Shown one piece after another: positions 7,388 through 14,408 of a stretch of DNA of 15,921 nucleotides. The stretch lies in NCBI GenBank assembly GCA_002315555.1, contig DCHF01000001.1, positions 1 to 15,921 on the forward strand, written 5' to 3'. The position numbers and the translations under genes are program-made. This DNA is from Lachnospiraceae bacterium UBA1759. GTDB lineage: Bacteria > Bacillota > Clostridia > Lachnospirales > Lachnospiraceae. Every line of letters begins with the position of its first letter. Position 1 is the stretch's first letter. The notes beneath the pieces were generated by a model. That model was not told the DNA's origin. It ran no database searches and saw nothing but the letters and a program-made list of their open reading frames with translations.

Positions 7388-7416
7388 AACACGTTCCGGA
7401 ATCTCCGGAACGTGTT
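7388..7416 (-). other. 13-bp perfect hairpin at the purE stop codon
   Basis: Arms AACACGTTCCGGA (7388-7400) and TCCGGAACGTGTT (7404-7416) enclose a three-base loop. The first arm in the transcript begins inside the purE TAA stop. The following minus-strand sequence is GACACCC, with no U-tract, so it is a poor intrinsic terminator. A role in 3'-end protection or in separating purE from purF expression is more likely. Confidence 0.55.
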
Positions 7417-7909
7417 ATTTGTTATACTTTTCGCCGACTGCGCGGTCCTTTTCGAGGACCTTTGCCGCGCCTTCCGCGCGCTTTGCCTGCAGCTTCTCAT
7501 AAAGAGCCCCGTCGCCTACCGCGAGGATCTGAATGGCAAGAAGCGCCGCATTTGCGCCGCCGTTAATGGCTACTGTCGCGACCGGGATGCCGGAGGGCAT
7601 CATGACGGTGGAGAGCAGGGCGTCCATACCGTCCAGAACGCTGGACTTGCACGGAATGCCGATGACGGGGAGCGTGGTGTTTGCCGCAACCGCACCTGCA
7701 AGGTGAGCTGCCATTCCGGCTGCACAGATCAGGACACCGAAGCCGTTATCACGCGCATTTACGGAGAAATCGCGGGCTTCTTCCGGAGTTCTGTGAGCGG
7801 AGTATACATGAACCTCAAACGGTACATCATATTCGGTCAGTGTGGCCATCGTCTTCTCGAGGATCGGAAGATCGCTGTCACTGCCCATAATGATTCCTAC
7901 TTTCTTCAT
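7415..7909 (-). CDS. purE: N5-carboxyaminoimidazole ribonucleotide mutase (164 aa)
   Basis: A cytosolic enzyme converting N5-CAIR to CAIR in purine synthesis. It is class I PurE by length (about 160-170) and motifs: GSDSD (9-13) at the phosphate site, SAHRTP (37-42) with His39 as the likely proton shuttle, GMAAHLAG, and the C-terminal GGANAALLA segment. The start ATG at 7909 has AAGGAG spaced well upstream. No purK, the usual partner that makes N5-CAIR, lies in this window; it may be elsewhere. It is the first gene of the purE-purF-purB-glyA cluster. Class I against class II cannot be settled from motifs alone, but the absence of an animal-type fusion and the short length favour class I. Confidence 0.96.
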   Translation of the reverse strand: MKKVGIIMGSDSDLPILEKTMATLTEYDVPFEVHVYSAHRTPEEARDFSVNARDNGFGVLICAAGMAAHLAGAVAANTTLPVIGIPCKSSVLDGMDALLSTVMMPSGIPVATVAINGGANAALLAIQILAVGDGALYEKLQAKRAEGAAKVLEKDRAVGEKYNK

Positions 7910-7943
7910 GGGAGTCTCCTTATCTGGCTTTTATCATACGGAT

Positions 7944-7960
7944 CCCCGGAAGTGCCGGGG
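7944..7960 (-). other. Small GC hairpin in the purE leader
   Basis: CCCCGG (7944-7949) and CCGGGG (7955-7960) form a six-pair stem with a five-base loop about 35 bases before the purE start. There is no U-tract after it. It is a leader structure of unknown importance. Confidence 0.35.
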
Positions 7961-7979
7961 CGATGAAGATTTTATCCGC

Positions 7980-8008
7980 ATTGTACAGGAAAAGTTTATC
8001 ATAGGGAA
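7980..8008 (-). promoter_or_regulatory. Weak candidate promoter for the purine operon
   Basis: On the minus strand TACAAT (7985-7980) is a good -10 box about 70 bases upstream of purE. The hexamer 17 bases before it, TTCCCT (8008-8003), is a poor -35. An imperfect symmetric element AATAC (8020-8024) / GTATT (8038-8042) lies just upstream, but it does not match the Bacillus PurR box well. A promoter is expected in this gap; this exact placement is tentative. Confidence 0.35.
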
Positions 8009-8081
8009 AATTCCTTCGCAATACGGAATAATAACGAGTATTAGTTGGGGAAGTGTTGTTTTTTCGTCAAGTTGATGTAAG

Positions 8082-8118
8082 AAAAAGAAAAGGCGGTCCC
8101 GTGCGGGGACCGCCTTTT
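8082..8118 (-). terminator. Strong intrinsic terminator of the GRE operon
   Basis: Perfect 13-bp arms AAAAGGCGGTCCC (8088-8100) and GGGACCGCCTTTT (8106-8118) enclose a five-base loop immediately after the activase stop codon. On the minus strand the stem runs into TTTTCTTTTT. It separates the GRE operon from the purine operon. The opposite strand also carries Ts, so it could act in both directions. Confidence 0.93.
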
Positions 8119-8122
8119 CTTT

Positions 8123-9043
8123 TCAGGCTTGCGGACCGGAGGCAAAGGGGACGGATGCGGACAGGAAGGCCTGTATCCGTTCTACCGTTTCGGCGTCCGG
8201 AAGATGCAGTGGAAGTGTGTTTTCAAGATCGAGCGCGCGGTATTTAGAGCCGGCGTAATTATGGTAGGGGAGAACGCGGATGCCCGTGATGTGCCGGAGT
8301 CCGGACAGGAACGCGGCAATCGGTTCCGCCTGGTTGTCGTTGCAGCCCGGGACATAGGGATAACGGATCTCCGAGGATGCGCCGGAGGCATCGATCATCC
8401 GGAGGTTTTCCAGGATACGTTTGTTGGAACGACCGGTGCAGCGGATATGGACGTCCTCATCGACGGCCTTCAGGTCGTAGAGAAAAATGTCGGTATACGG
8501 GAGCACCTTCAGGATGGCCTCTTCCGGCACATCGCCGCAGGTATCCACGGCAGTCGAGACCCCGTGTTCCTTCAGCTTTTTCAGAAGCTCCGCGCAGAAA
8601 TCGGCCTGCAAAAGACATTCGCCGCCGGACAGCGTGACACCGCCGCCGGAGGACCGGTAGAAATCCGCGTCCTCTAAAAGGACCGGCAGAATGTCGTCTG
8701 CGGTCATGCGTTTTCCGTACAGCATCAGGGCTTCCGCCGGGCAGATCTCCGTACATTTCCCGCAGGCGATGCATTTTTCGCGGTCGATGGTATGCACCCC
8801 GTCCGTAAAAACATGCGCGTTTTCGGGACAGACACCCGTGCAGTCTCCGCACGAAACGCATTTGTTTTCGTAATAAGCAAGCTGCGGCCCGCCCGCGAGT
8901 CCTTCGGGATTGTGGCACCAGACGCACTTCAGCGGACAGCCCTTAAAAAAGACCGTCGTCCGGATCCCATTTCCGTCATGGACCGCAAAGCGCTTGATCT
9001 CAAAGATCCGGGCGGTCGGCTGTTTTTCCGTATTCGTATTCAT
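8123..9043 (-). CDS. Glycyl radical enzyme activating protein, radical SAM with 8Fe ferredoxin insert (306 aa)
   Basis: A cytosolic radical-SAM activase that makes the 5'-deoxyadenosyl radical and abstracts a hydrogen from the radical glycine of its partner. The SAM cluster motif is Cys36-x3-Cys40-x2-Cys43 in GCPLKCVWCHN. Two ferredoxin motifs follow: Cys62/65/68/72 (CVSCGDCTGVCP) and Cys91/94/97/101 (CIACGKCTEICP). This insert is absent from the classic pyruvate formate-lyase activase and is typical of activases serving dehydratases, decarboxylases and lyases. GGGVTLSGGE and DTCGD are standard downstream motifs. The ATG at 9043 is chosen because GGAGAA precedes it and because it forms an ATGA overlap with the GRE stop; the longer in-frame extension lies inside the GRE gene. 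Coupled translation and the conserved pairing make the GRE its partner. Confidence 0.96.
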   Translation of the reverse strand: MNTNTEKQPTARIFEIKRFAVHDGNGIRTTVFFKGCPLKCVWCHNPEGLAGGPQLAYYENKCVSCGDCTGVCPENAHVFTDGVHTIDREKCIACGKCTEICPAEALMLYGKRMTADDILPVLLEDADFYRSSGGGVTLSGGECLLQADFCAELLKKLKEHGVSTAVDTCGDVPEEAILKVLPYTDIFLYDLKAVDEDVHIRCTGRSNKRILENLRMIDASGASSEIRYPYVPGCNDNQAEPIAAFLSGLRHITGIRVLPYHNYAGSKYRALDLENTLPLHLPDAETVERIQAFLSASVPFASGPQA

Positions 9044-11283
9044 CGAATGTTCTCCGCTCTCAGAATATAGGCGTCCTGCTCGGCGCGGCTCAGGTTGTTC
9101 CAGAGCACATTCCAGCCGCATACACGCACCTGGAGATTCCGGTATTTGTCCGGGTGTTCCTGTGCATCTCTCAGAAGATCCGCGTTGAACACGTTGATCT
9201 GGATACTCATGCCGTTGTTTTCCATATAGACGTCGAGTAAGGCCTTCATGACAGTCAGTCCGTCCTCACCTTCGACAGCAGACGGATGGAGCATCAGATC
9301 CACGCAGAAGCTTTCCGGATAGAGCGACGGGTTTAAGCGGACAGCGGAGTGGATCAGCGCGGTCACGCCGTTCCGGTCCATACCGGGCACCGGCGATCCG
9401 TTCTTGGAGATCTCCTGTCCGGCCTTTCTTCCGTCCGGAGTCGCCAGCGTCTTTTCACCCTCCCAGACAAACTGCATGGCGGTATGCATGATGGCCTTGT
9501 AGACACCGCCGCGGGCATTCGGCCGGTTATTCACCTTGTTTGCAAAATAGCGTGCCAGCATCTCCGCATAGAGATCGGTCTCGGCATGATTGTTGCCGTA
9601 TTTATACGGACTGTTCAGGACCCTGGCGCGCAGACGTTCATGTCCCTTCCAGTCCTTCAGGACCGCATCCCGCATTTCGGTGATCGTCGCGGTCTTTGTG
9701 TCATAGACAAACTTTTTCACCGCCATTACGGAGTCCACAAGCGACGCGAAGCCGCAGTTCAGTATGGCGCAGTTATTGAATTTCACACCGCCCTGGTAGC
9801 CGTCGTAAGCGCGGCTGAGACTGGTTTCGACAGTTGCGCTGTACATCGAGGAAGGATTCACATAACTGAAGAAACGTTCGTAATCATCGGTGATCTGTAC
9901 CGACTTTTCGATCAGATGGGACCACTGCGTAAGAACTGCGTTGTAAAAATCTTCAAAGGTGGCGAAAGAGACCGGTTCCCCTGTATGGACGCCGATCTGC
10001 TTTCCGTATCCGTGATCAAAACCGTCGGTAAAGGCGTATTCAACGGCCTTGGGACCGTTCACGTAGCCGCTGCCGGTGCAGACCTCGTTCGCACGGACAC
10101 CGGTCTCGTAGCAGCCGCGGATGTCCATGTGAAGGCCTTCCTCGTACGTGCCGCCGTAGCTCATGACCGCCTTGATCATGCCGGGCTCGCAGCAGAAGAC
10201 AAAGCAGTTCTGTCCGCGCCGGATCATATCCAGAACGTGGCGGAGGAAGCGCTCCGGAATGTTTTTATTATATTTGATCTGGATCTTCGGATTGTAGATG
10301 CCGAGAGCGTCGTAGACCTCGAGGATATCGTAGGACAGGTCATTGATCCTGGTGCTTCCGTCTTCTTCGGTACCGCCCAGATAGAACGGCTGTCCCCAGT
10401 AGTTGCCGATGGCGGACCACTGCATCAGGAAATAGGCGAGGAATTCGCGGATCTCCTCCCGGGTGAAGGTTCCGTTTTCCAGATCGTTTTTGTAAAACGG
10501 ATAGAGGGTGTTGTCCAGGCCGTTTCCGAGGGAACGGACCTGATAATGGTCGATGCTCTCGCTGATGATGAAGTACAGGAAGATGAGCTGCATGGCCTCG
10601 TAAATGTTCGTCGGTGCGCCGTCGTGCAGCTGCTTCAGGCACGCGGCGAGCTTTCCGGCCTTGGCATGCGTCTTTGTCAGGGCTCCTTTATAAAGCCGCT
10701 CGATGACATCGAGTACCGCCTCGTATTCGAGTTCAATGCCGTCAAAATAGGCTTCCTGTTCGGCGGTAAGGCCCGTCGTTTCCAACCGCTTTTTCCGGTA
10801 TTCGCGGGCACGCTCCAGGATTCCCGGGAAACCCAGCTTCATAAGAGACGCCCAATCCGGGACCACGTGGTCATAGTCCGGCCAGATCGCCACAGCACCG
10901 GAGCCGTTGAAGTCGATATCGGTCTGATGGAGCACCGGATCCAAACGGTCCCGGATCTCATCCCGCCAGACGGAGAAGGTGACGGAATCGGCCAGCCGGT
11001 TCAGCGAATAAAGACCGGTAAAATAATCGTGCTCGGAAAGATACAGACGTTCGTTCTTAAGAACATAGGCGATGGCCTTTGCTTTAGCGACGGGATGCGG
11101 GAGTCCCGCGAGTGCGGGCTTCAGTTTCTCAAGCCCCTCCAGAATGCCGGCATCGTCCAGTCCGCTTTCCGCGTCGTAGCCCTCGCCGTGATATTTCATC
11201 CGGGAATAGGGATCGAACTCCGCTTCCGGATCATGGTATTTTCGTTCAATGTATTTACGGTCTTCATCAAATGTACGGAACAT
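9040..11283 (-). CDS. Glycyl radical enzyme of unassigned substrate, PFL-like fold (747 aa)
   Basis: A cytosolic, strictly anaerobic radical enzyme. The glycyl loop near the C-terminus reads RVCGW, with the radical on Gly723, 24 residues before the end, as expected. The thiyl radical Cys391 lies in RGCYETG with Glu393 two residues later. Cys-x-Glu is the arrangement of glycerol/diol dehydratases, choline lyase and related enzymes; true pyruvate formate-lyase has Cys-Cys. Other family blocks are WPDYDHVVPDW, LGNGLDNTLYPFYKNDL and GKQIGVHTG. The ATG at 11283 is preferred over an in-frame GTG at 11292, since that GTG is part of the GGGAGGTG ribosome site. The motif after the radical glycine (Trp where Tyr or Phe is usual) and the GCYETG loop do not match any characterised member I can name. 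Database names such as formate acetyltransferase would be misleading. Product class certain, reaction unknown. Confidence 0.95.
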   Translation of the reverse strand: MFRTFDEDRKYIERKYHDPEAEFDPYSRMKYHGEGYDAESGLDDAGILEGLEKLKPALAGLPHPVAKAKAIAYVLKNERLYLSEHDYFTGLYSLNRLADSVTFSVWRDEIRDRLDPVLHQTDIDFNGSGAVAIWPDYDHVVPDWASLMKLGFPGILERAREYRKKRLETTGLTAEQEAYFDGIELEYEAVLDVIERLYKGALTKTHAKAGKLAACLKQLHDGAPTNIYEAMQLIFLYFIISESIDHYQVRSLGNGLDNTLYPFYKNDLENGTFTREEIREFLAYFLMQWSAIGNYWGQPFYLGGTEEDGSTRINDLSYDILEVYDALGIYNPKIQIKYNKNIPERFLRHVLDMIRRGQNCFVFCCEPGMIKAVMSYGGTYEEGLHMDIRGCYETGVRANEVCTGSGYVNGPKAVEYAFTDGFDHGYGKQIGVHTGEPVSFATFEDFYNAVLTQWSHLIEKSVQITDDYERFFSYVNPSSMYSATVETSLSRAYDGYQGGVKFNNCAILNCGFASLVDSVMAVKKFVYDTKTATITEMRDAVLKDWKGHERLRARVLNSPYKYGNNHAETDLYAEMLARYFANKVNNRPNARGGVYKAIMHTAMQFVWEGEKTLATPDGRKAGQEISKNGSPVPGMDRNGVTALIHSAVRLNPSLYPESFCVDLMLHPSAVEGEDGLTVMKALLDVYMENNGMSIQINVFNADLLRDAQEHPDKYRNLQVRVCGWNVLWNNLSRAEQDAYILRAENIR

Positions 11284-11303
11284 AGCATGCACCTCCCGGA
11301 AAA

Positions 11304-11332
11304 ACAGTAGCGCATTTTGGGTGGAACGTGAA
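11304..11332 (-). promoter_or_regulatory. Weak candidate activator-dependent promoter of the GRE operon
   Basis: On the minus strand TTCACG (11332-11327) and TACTGT (11309-11304) are 17 bases apart, giving a leader of about 15 bases before the GRE start. Both hexamers are poor matches, as expected for an AraC-activated promoter. One of the two direct repeats ends six bases before this -35. Placement is tentative. Confidence 0.3.
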
Positions 11333-11338
11333 TGAATA

Positions 11339-11366
11339 TTTCAAAACTACTTGACTGTTTCAAAAC
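11339..11366. promoter_or_regulatory. Paired 9-bp direct repeats, candidate AraC-family operator
   Basis: TTTCAAAAC occurs at 11339-11347 and again at 11358-11366, a 19-bp period close to the two-turn spacing of AraC-family half-sites. The repeats flank and overlap the -35 of the regulator's promoter and lie just upstream of the GRE promoter region, so one dimer could repress its own gene and activate the GRE operon. The sequence repeat is seen; regulation is inferred. Confidence 0.5.
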
Positions 11367-11379
11367 AAATTTCGATAAT
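11351..11379 (+). promoter_or_regulatory. Sigma-A promoter of the AraC-family regulator
   Basis: TTGACT (11351-11356), a 17-base spacer and GATAAT (11374-11379) give five of six matches in each hexamer. Transcription would start about 15 bases before the regulator start codon, leaving room for the ribosome site only. Confidence 0.75.
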
Positions 11380-11400
11380 GAAAAGAAGAGGAGGAAGTGT

Positions 11401-12174
11401 ATGAAGCCTTTTGAAGACAGTGATTTTAACATCGGAAATATCGTTCTTGCGTGCCACGTGGGAAAGGGACTCGGCGCCCGGACTCATCACGACCGTCCCA
11501 GTCACGGTTTGGCCCTTCATATAAGCGGCCGCCGCCGGTATATCTTCCAAACAGGCGATGTTCTGACGGTCGCCCCTTACGATCTGATCTATCTTCCCAA
11601 GGGATCGGATTACGAAGTCCTCACGGAAGAGCCGGGTGAATGCTATGCCGTAAATTTTGAGATCTCATCGGAGGAGACGTATGCACCCTTTGTCTGCCGG
11701 GTGAAGAACGCATCCGGCATGCTTGATCTTTTCAAAAATGCAAAGACCTCCTGGGAGACTAAAAAGGAAGGGTATCTTCTGAAATGCAAGGCGGACCTCT
11801 ACAGCATTATTTACCTGATGACGGAAGAGCGGTCCCTGCAGTATACATCGAAGGACAAGCGGGAACTTATTCTTCCGGCCGTATCCTGCATTCATGAGAA
11901 TTACATGCGGGAGAATCTGAGCATTGCGGCGCTTTCGGCGGCCTGCTCCATCACGCCCGAGTATTTCCGCAGTATCTTCAAGGGGATCTACGGGGTTTCC
12001 CCAAAAAGCTACATTACCGGGCTGAAGATCGAGCGCGCGAAGGAGCTTCTGGCATCGGGGATGTATTCGGTGACCGATACCGCTCTCCTGTCGGGATATT
12101 CCGATCTCAGTCATTTCAGCCGGGAGTTTAAGAAAGCCACGGGAGAAGCGCCCGGGAATTATCGGCGAACATAA
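11401..12174 (+). CDS. AraC-family transcriptional regulator (257 aa)
   Basis: A DNA-binding regulator with an N-terminal cupin-like sensor and a C-terminal double helix-turn-helix. The sensor region (about 15-90) has HHDRPSHGLALHISG, a run of short strands, and YLPKGSDYEV, typical of sugar- or small-molecule-sensing AraC proteins. The HTH region spans about 160-257: LSIAALSAACSITPEYFRSI for the first, ITGLKIERAKELL for the linking helix, and VTDTALLSGYSDLSHFSREFKK for the second. ATG 11401 is chosen because AGGAGG lies seven bases upstream and the promoter start is near; an upstream in-frame ATG at 11332 would precede the promoter. Divergent from the GRE operon with paired repeats in between, so that operon is its likely target. 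Ligand unknown. Confidence 0.95.
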   Translation: MKPFEDSDFNIGNIVLACHVGKGLGARTHHDRPSHGLALHISGRRRYIFQTGDVLTVAPYDLIYLPKGSDYEVLTEEPGECYAVNFEISSEETYAPFVCRVKNASGMLDLFKNAKTSWETKKEGYLLKCKADLYSIIYLMTEERSLQYTSKDKRELILPAVSCIHENYMRENLSIAALSAACSITPEYFRSIFKGIYGVSPKSYITGLKIERAKELLASGMYSVTDTALLSGYSDLSHFSREFKKATGEAPGNYRRT

Positions 12175-12221
12175 AAATGTGAACGACGGTATTTGAAAAT
12201 CGCGAAAATGAGCCCGTTGTC

Positions 12222-12250
12222 TTTACTTTAAGGAGCGATTTCGGTATAGT
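12222..12250 (+). promoter_or_regulatory. Promoter of the GH42 gene
   Basis: TTTACT (12222-12227), a 17-base spacer and TATAGT (12245-12250) form a reasonable sigma-A promoter, giving a leader of about 70 bases. The -10 box lies in an imperfect inverted repeat, CGGTATA (12242-12248) and TATACGG (12253-12259), that could be an operator. The 155 bases between the regulator and this gene hold nothing else I can name. Confidence 0.6.
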
Positions 12251-12329
12251 GATATACGGAAACGGCGGCAGCAGACCGCGAATCCTCGAAACAGTGAAAC
12301 ATACAGATCAAAATATCAAGGAGAATAAA

Positions 12330-14357
12330 ATGAACGAGCTTTTATACGGCGCCGCTTATTATGACGAGTATATGCCTTACGAGCGTCTGGAAAAGGACGT
12401 GGAGATGCTGAACAAAGCCGGCATGAACGTGGTCCGCATCGCGGAGTCCACCTGGTCCACGATGGAGCCCTCCGACGGCGTCTTTGATTTCCACCATATC
12501 GACCGCGTGCTGGATGCCATGTACAAGGGCGGCATCCATGTCATCGTCGGAACACCGACCTATGCGGTCCCGGCATGGATGGTGCACAAGTATCCGGACA
12601 TTCTCGCGGAGACCCGGAGAGGCGCGGGCGTTTACGGTGCCCGCCAGATCATGGATATCACGAACAAGCATTACCGGTTCCATGCCGAGCGTGCGATCCG
12701 CAAAATGATGGAGCATATCAAGGATCATCCGGCCATCATCGGTTATCAGCTCGATAACGAGACCAAGCATTACGATACCTGCGGTCCCGAGGTCCAGGCG
12801 CGTTTTGTGGAGTACCTTAAGGAAAAATTCCATAACGATACCGAGGAGATGAACAAGGCCTTCGGCTTCAACTACTGGTCCAATGCCATTCACGATTGGG
12901 CTGATGTTCCGGATGTCCGCGGCACTATCAACGGCTCCTTCTGGGGCGAATACGAGAAGTTCCGCCGCATGCTGGTTACGGAGTTCTTATGCTGGCAGCG
13001 CGACCTGGTGAACGAATACAAAAAGGATGACCAGTTCATCACGCACAACTTTGACTTTGCGTGGAAGGGCTATTCCTACGGCGTGCAGCCGGATGTGAAT
13101 CATTTTACCGCAGCCGATGCGGTCACCATCGCCGGCTGTGACATCTACCATCCGTCGCAGGACCATCTGACCGGCCTCGAGATCGCCTTCTCCGGTGCTC
13201 TGAACTACGGCCTCAAGAAAAACAACTACCTGCTCCTCGAGACGGAAGCCCAGGGCTTTGCCAACTGGACCCCCTACGACGGTCAGCTTCGTCTCCTTGC
13301 GTTCTCTCACCTCGGAAGCGGCGCGGACATGGTGGAATACTGGCATTATCATTCCATCCACAATGCCTGCGAGACTTACTGGAAGGGCGTTTTGAGCCAC
13401 GACTTCTCCGAAAATCACGTGTATAAGGAGGCATCCACCGTCGGCGCGGATTTCAAGCGCATCGGCAGTCACCTGCTTCATCTGAAGAAGGAAAACAGGG
13501 TTGCGGTCATGGTCAATAACGAATCCCTGACGGCCATGGAATTCTTCCTGCATGCCGGCGGTTATGTCCGTTATAACGATGTGGTCATGGAGACCTACCG
13601 CGCGCTTTATGAAATGAACATCGAGGCCGATGTCATCTCCGCGGAGACCGCGGATCTGTCCGGTTACAAGGCGATCGTCGTTCCGGCGATGTACTGCGCA
13701 TCGGAGACCACACTGAAGAATCTGAAAGAGTTCGCGGCGGAAGGCGGCACGCTGATCGGAACCTTCAAGACCGGCTTTACCAATGAAAACGTTAAGGTCT
13801 ACAGCGATACGCAGCCGCATATCCTGCACGATGTGTTTGGCATTCGGTATAACCAGTTCTCCCTTGCGGAGGGTATGAAGATCCGTACCGTTTCCGTTAC
13901 TCCGGAAGCGGTTGCGGCGGCAGTGGAAAGAACGGCTGACAATGCGGTCCGTGATTTCTTCGAGTGTGTGGAGACCTGCACCGCGGAAACCGTGCTTTCT
14001 TATGAGCATGACAACTGGGGCCAGTACGCGGCAGTGACGAAGAATACTTATGAAAAGGGCAGCGGCTGGTACATCGGCTGTACGCTTCCGTTTGAGATCC
14101 GTAAGGCGGTCCTTAAGGAAGCGCTGACGGGAATCATCGAAGCCTGTGAAGTATCCGAAGGCTTCCCGGTCATCGTGAAGAAGGGTGTGAACACGGCCGG
14201 AAAGACGGTGGTCTATGTGTATAACTATTCCGGTAAGACGCAGACGGCGACGGTACCGTCCGGCAGCTGGAACGAGCTTCTTTCGGGAACGGCATATACG
14301 GGCGGAGATACGATCACACTTGAAAAATGGGGCTTTGTAATTCTCGAAGAAAACTGA
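12330..14357 (+). CDS. GH42 beta-galactosidase (675 aa)
   Basis: A glycoside hydrolase that releases beta-linked galactose from short oligosaccharides. There is no signal peptide, so it acts in the cytoplasm on imported sugar. The N-terminal TIM barrel opens with LLYGAAYYDEYMP. The acid/base is Glu144 in YQLDNE, a family hallmark. The nucleophile is Glu304 or Glu306 in LLLETEAQGFANW, followed by the characteristic GADMVEYWHYHSIH segment. A middle domain typical of the trimer interface (about 390-580) and a small C-terminal beta domain ending WGFVILEE follow. Length matches the family. ATG 12330 is chosen because AAGGAG is correctly spaced; an upstream in-frame GTG at 12249 lies in the -10 box of the promoter. 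No sugar transporter is adjacent. It could be under the neighbouring AraC-family regulator, but this is not shown. Confidence 0.95.
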   Translation: MNELLYGAAYYDEYMPYERLEKDVEMLNKAGMNVVRIAESTWSTMEPSDGVFDFHHIDRVLDAMYKGGIHVIVGTPTYAVPAWMVHKYPDILAETRRGAGVYGARQIMDITNKHYRFHAERAIRKMMEHIKDHPAIIGYQLDNETKHYDTCGPEVQARFVEYLKEKFHNDTEEMNKAFGFNYWSNAIHDWADVPDVRGTINGSFWGEYEKFRRMLVTEFLCWQRDLVNEYKKDDQFITHNFDFAWKGYSYGVQPDVNHFTAADAVTIAGCDIYHPSQDHLTGLEIAFSGALNYGLKKNNYLLLETEAQGFANWTPYDGQLRLLAFSHLGSGADMVEYWHYHSIHNACETYWKGVLSHDFSENHVYKEASTVGADFKRIGSHLLHLKKENRVAVMVNNESLTAMEFFLHAGGYVRYNDVVMETYRALYEMNIEADVISAETADLSGYKAIVVPAMYCASETTLKNLKEFAAEGGTLIGTFKTGFTNENVKVYSDTQPHILHDVFGIRYNQFSLAEGMKIRTVSVTPEAVAAAVERTADNAVRDFFECVETCTAETVLSYEHDNWGQYAAVTKNTYEKGSGWYIGCTLPFEIRKAVLKEALTGIIEACEVSEGFPVIVKKGVNTAGKTVVYVYNYSGKTQTATVPSGSWNELLSGTAYTGGDTITLEKWGFVILEEN

Positions 14358-14370
14358 CAAAACAACGGAT

Positions 14371-14408
14371 ACAGCGTACCTCCGGGCAGAGGCCCGGAGG
14401 TACGCTGT
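14371..14408 (+). other. 17-bp perfect hairpin between GH42 and pepF
   Basis: Arms ACAGCGTACCTCCGGGC (14371-14387) and GCCCGGAGGTACGCTGT (14392-14408) pair completely around AGAG. It lies 13 bases past the GH42 stop and ends about ten bases before the pepF ribosome site. The next bases are GCTTCACG, not a T-tract, so classical termination is doubtful despite the very stable stem. It may protect the GH42 message, terminate with help from a factor, or limit read-through into pepF. Confidence 0.7.

Noticed and set aside
7297..7500. Short minus-strand frame overlapping the end of purE and the purE-purF gap
   Set aside because: Low-complexity Arg/Ser-rich translation, mostly out of frame within purE; the gap looks like structured RNA, not coding sequence.
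7930..8003. TTTATCATA repeated at 7930-7938 and 7995-8003
   Set aside because: A 9-bp AT-rich direct repeat 65 bases apart upstream of purE; plausible by chance and not aligned with a promoter element.
7910..8081. Purine riboswitch or PurR box upstream of purE
   Set aside because: I could not find the conserved riboswitch junction or a good CGAA-type PurBox pair. Only an imperfect AATAC/GTATT symmetry is present, too weak to call.
9044..9121. 26-residue N-terminal extension of the activase
   Set aside because: It lies inside the GRE coding region. The ATGA overlap and the ribosome site support the start at 9043.
9040..11283. Naming the GRE formate acetyltransferase (pflB)
   Set aside because: It lacks the Cys-Cys pair of pyruvate formate-lyase, has Cys-x-Glu instead, and its activase carries ferredoxin clusters that the PFL activase does not have.
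9349..11310. Long open frame (653 codons) on the plus strand opposite the GRE gene
   Set aside because: It is antisense to a clear enzyme gene, its translation resembles no family, and the codon bias of the GRE leaves few stops in that frame. It has no believable ribosome site.
11332..11400. Longer N-terminus for the AraC regulator starting at 11332
   Set aside because: That codon lies upstream of the promoter for the gene and has no ribosome site, while 11401 has AGGAGG at the right distance.
12987..14360. Open frame of 457 codons antisense to the GH42 gene
   Set aside because: Same reasoning: a shadow of a strongly biased, well-recognised gene, with no recognisable domain.
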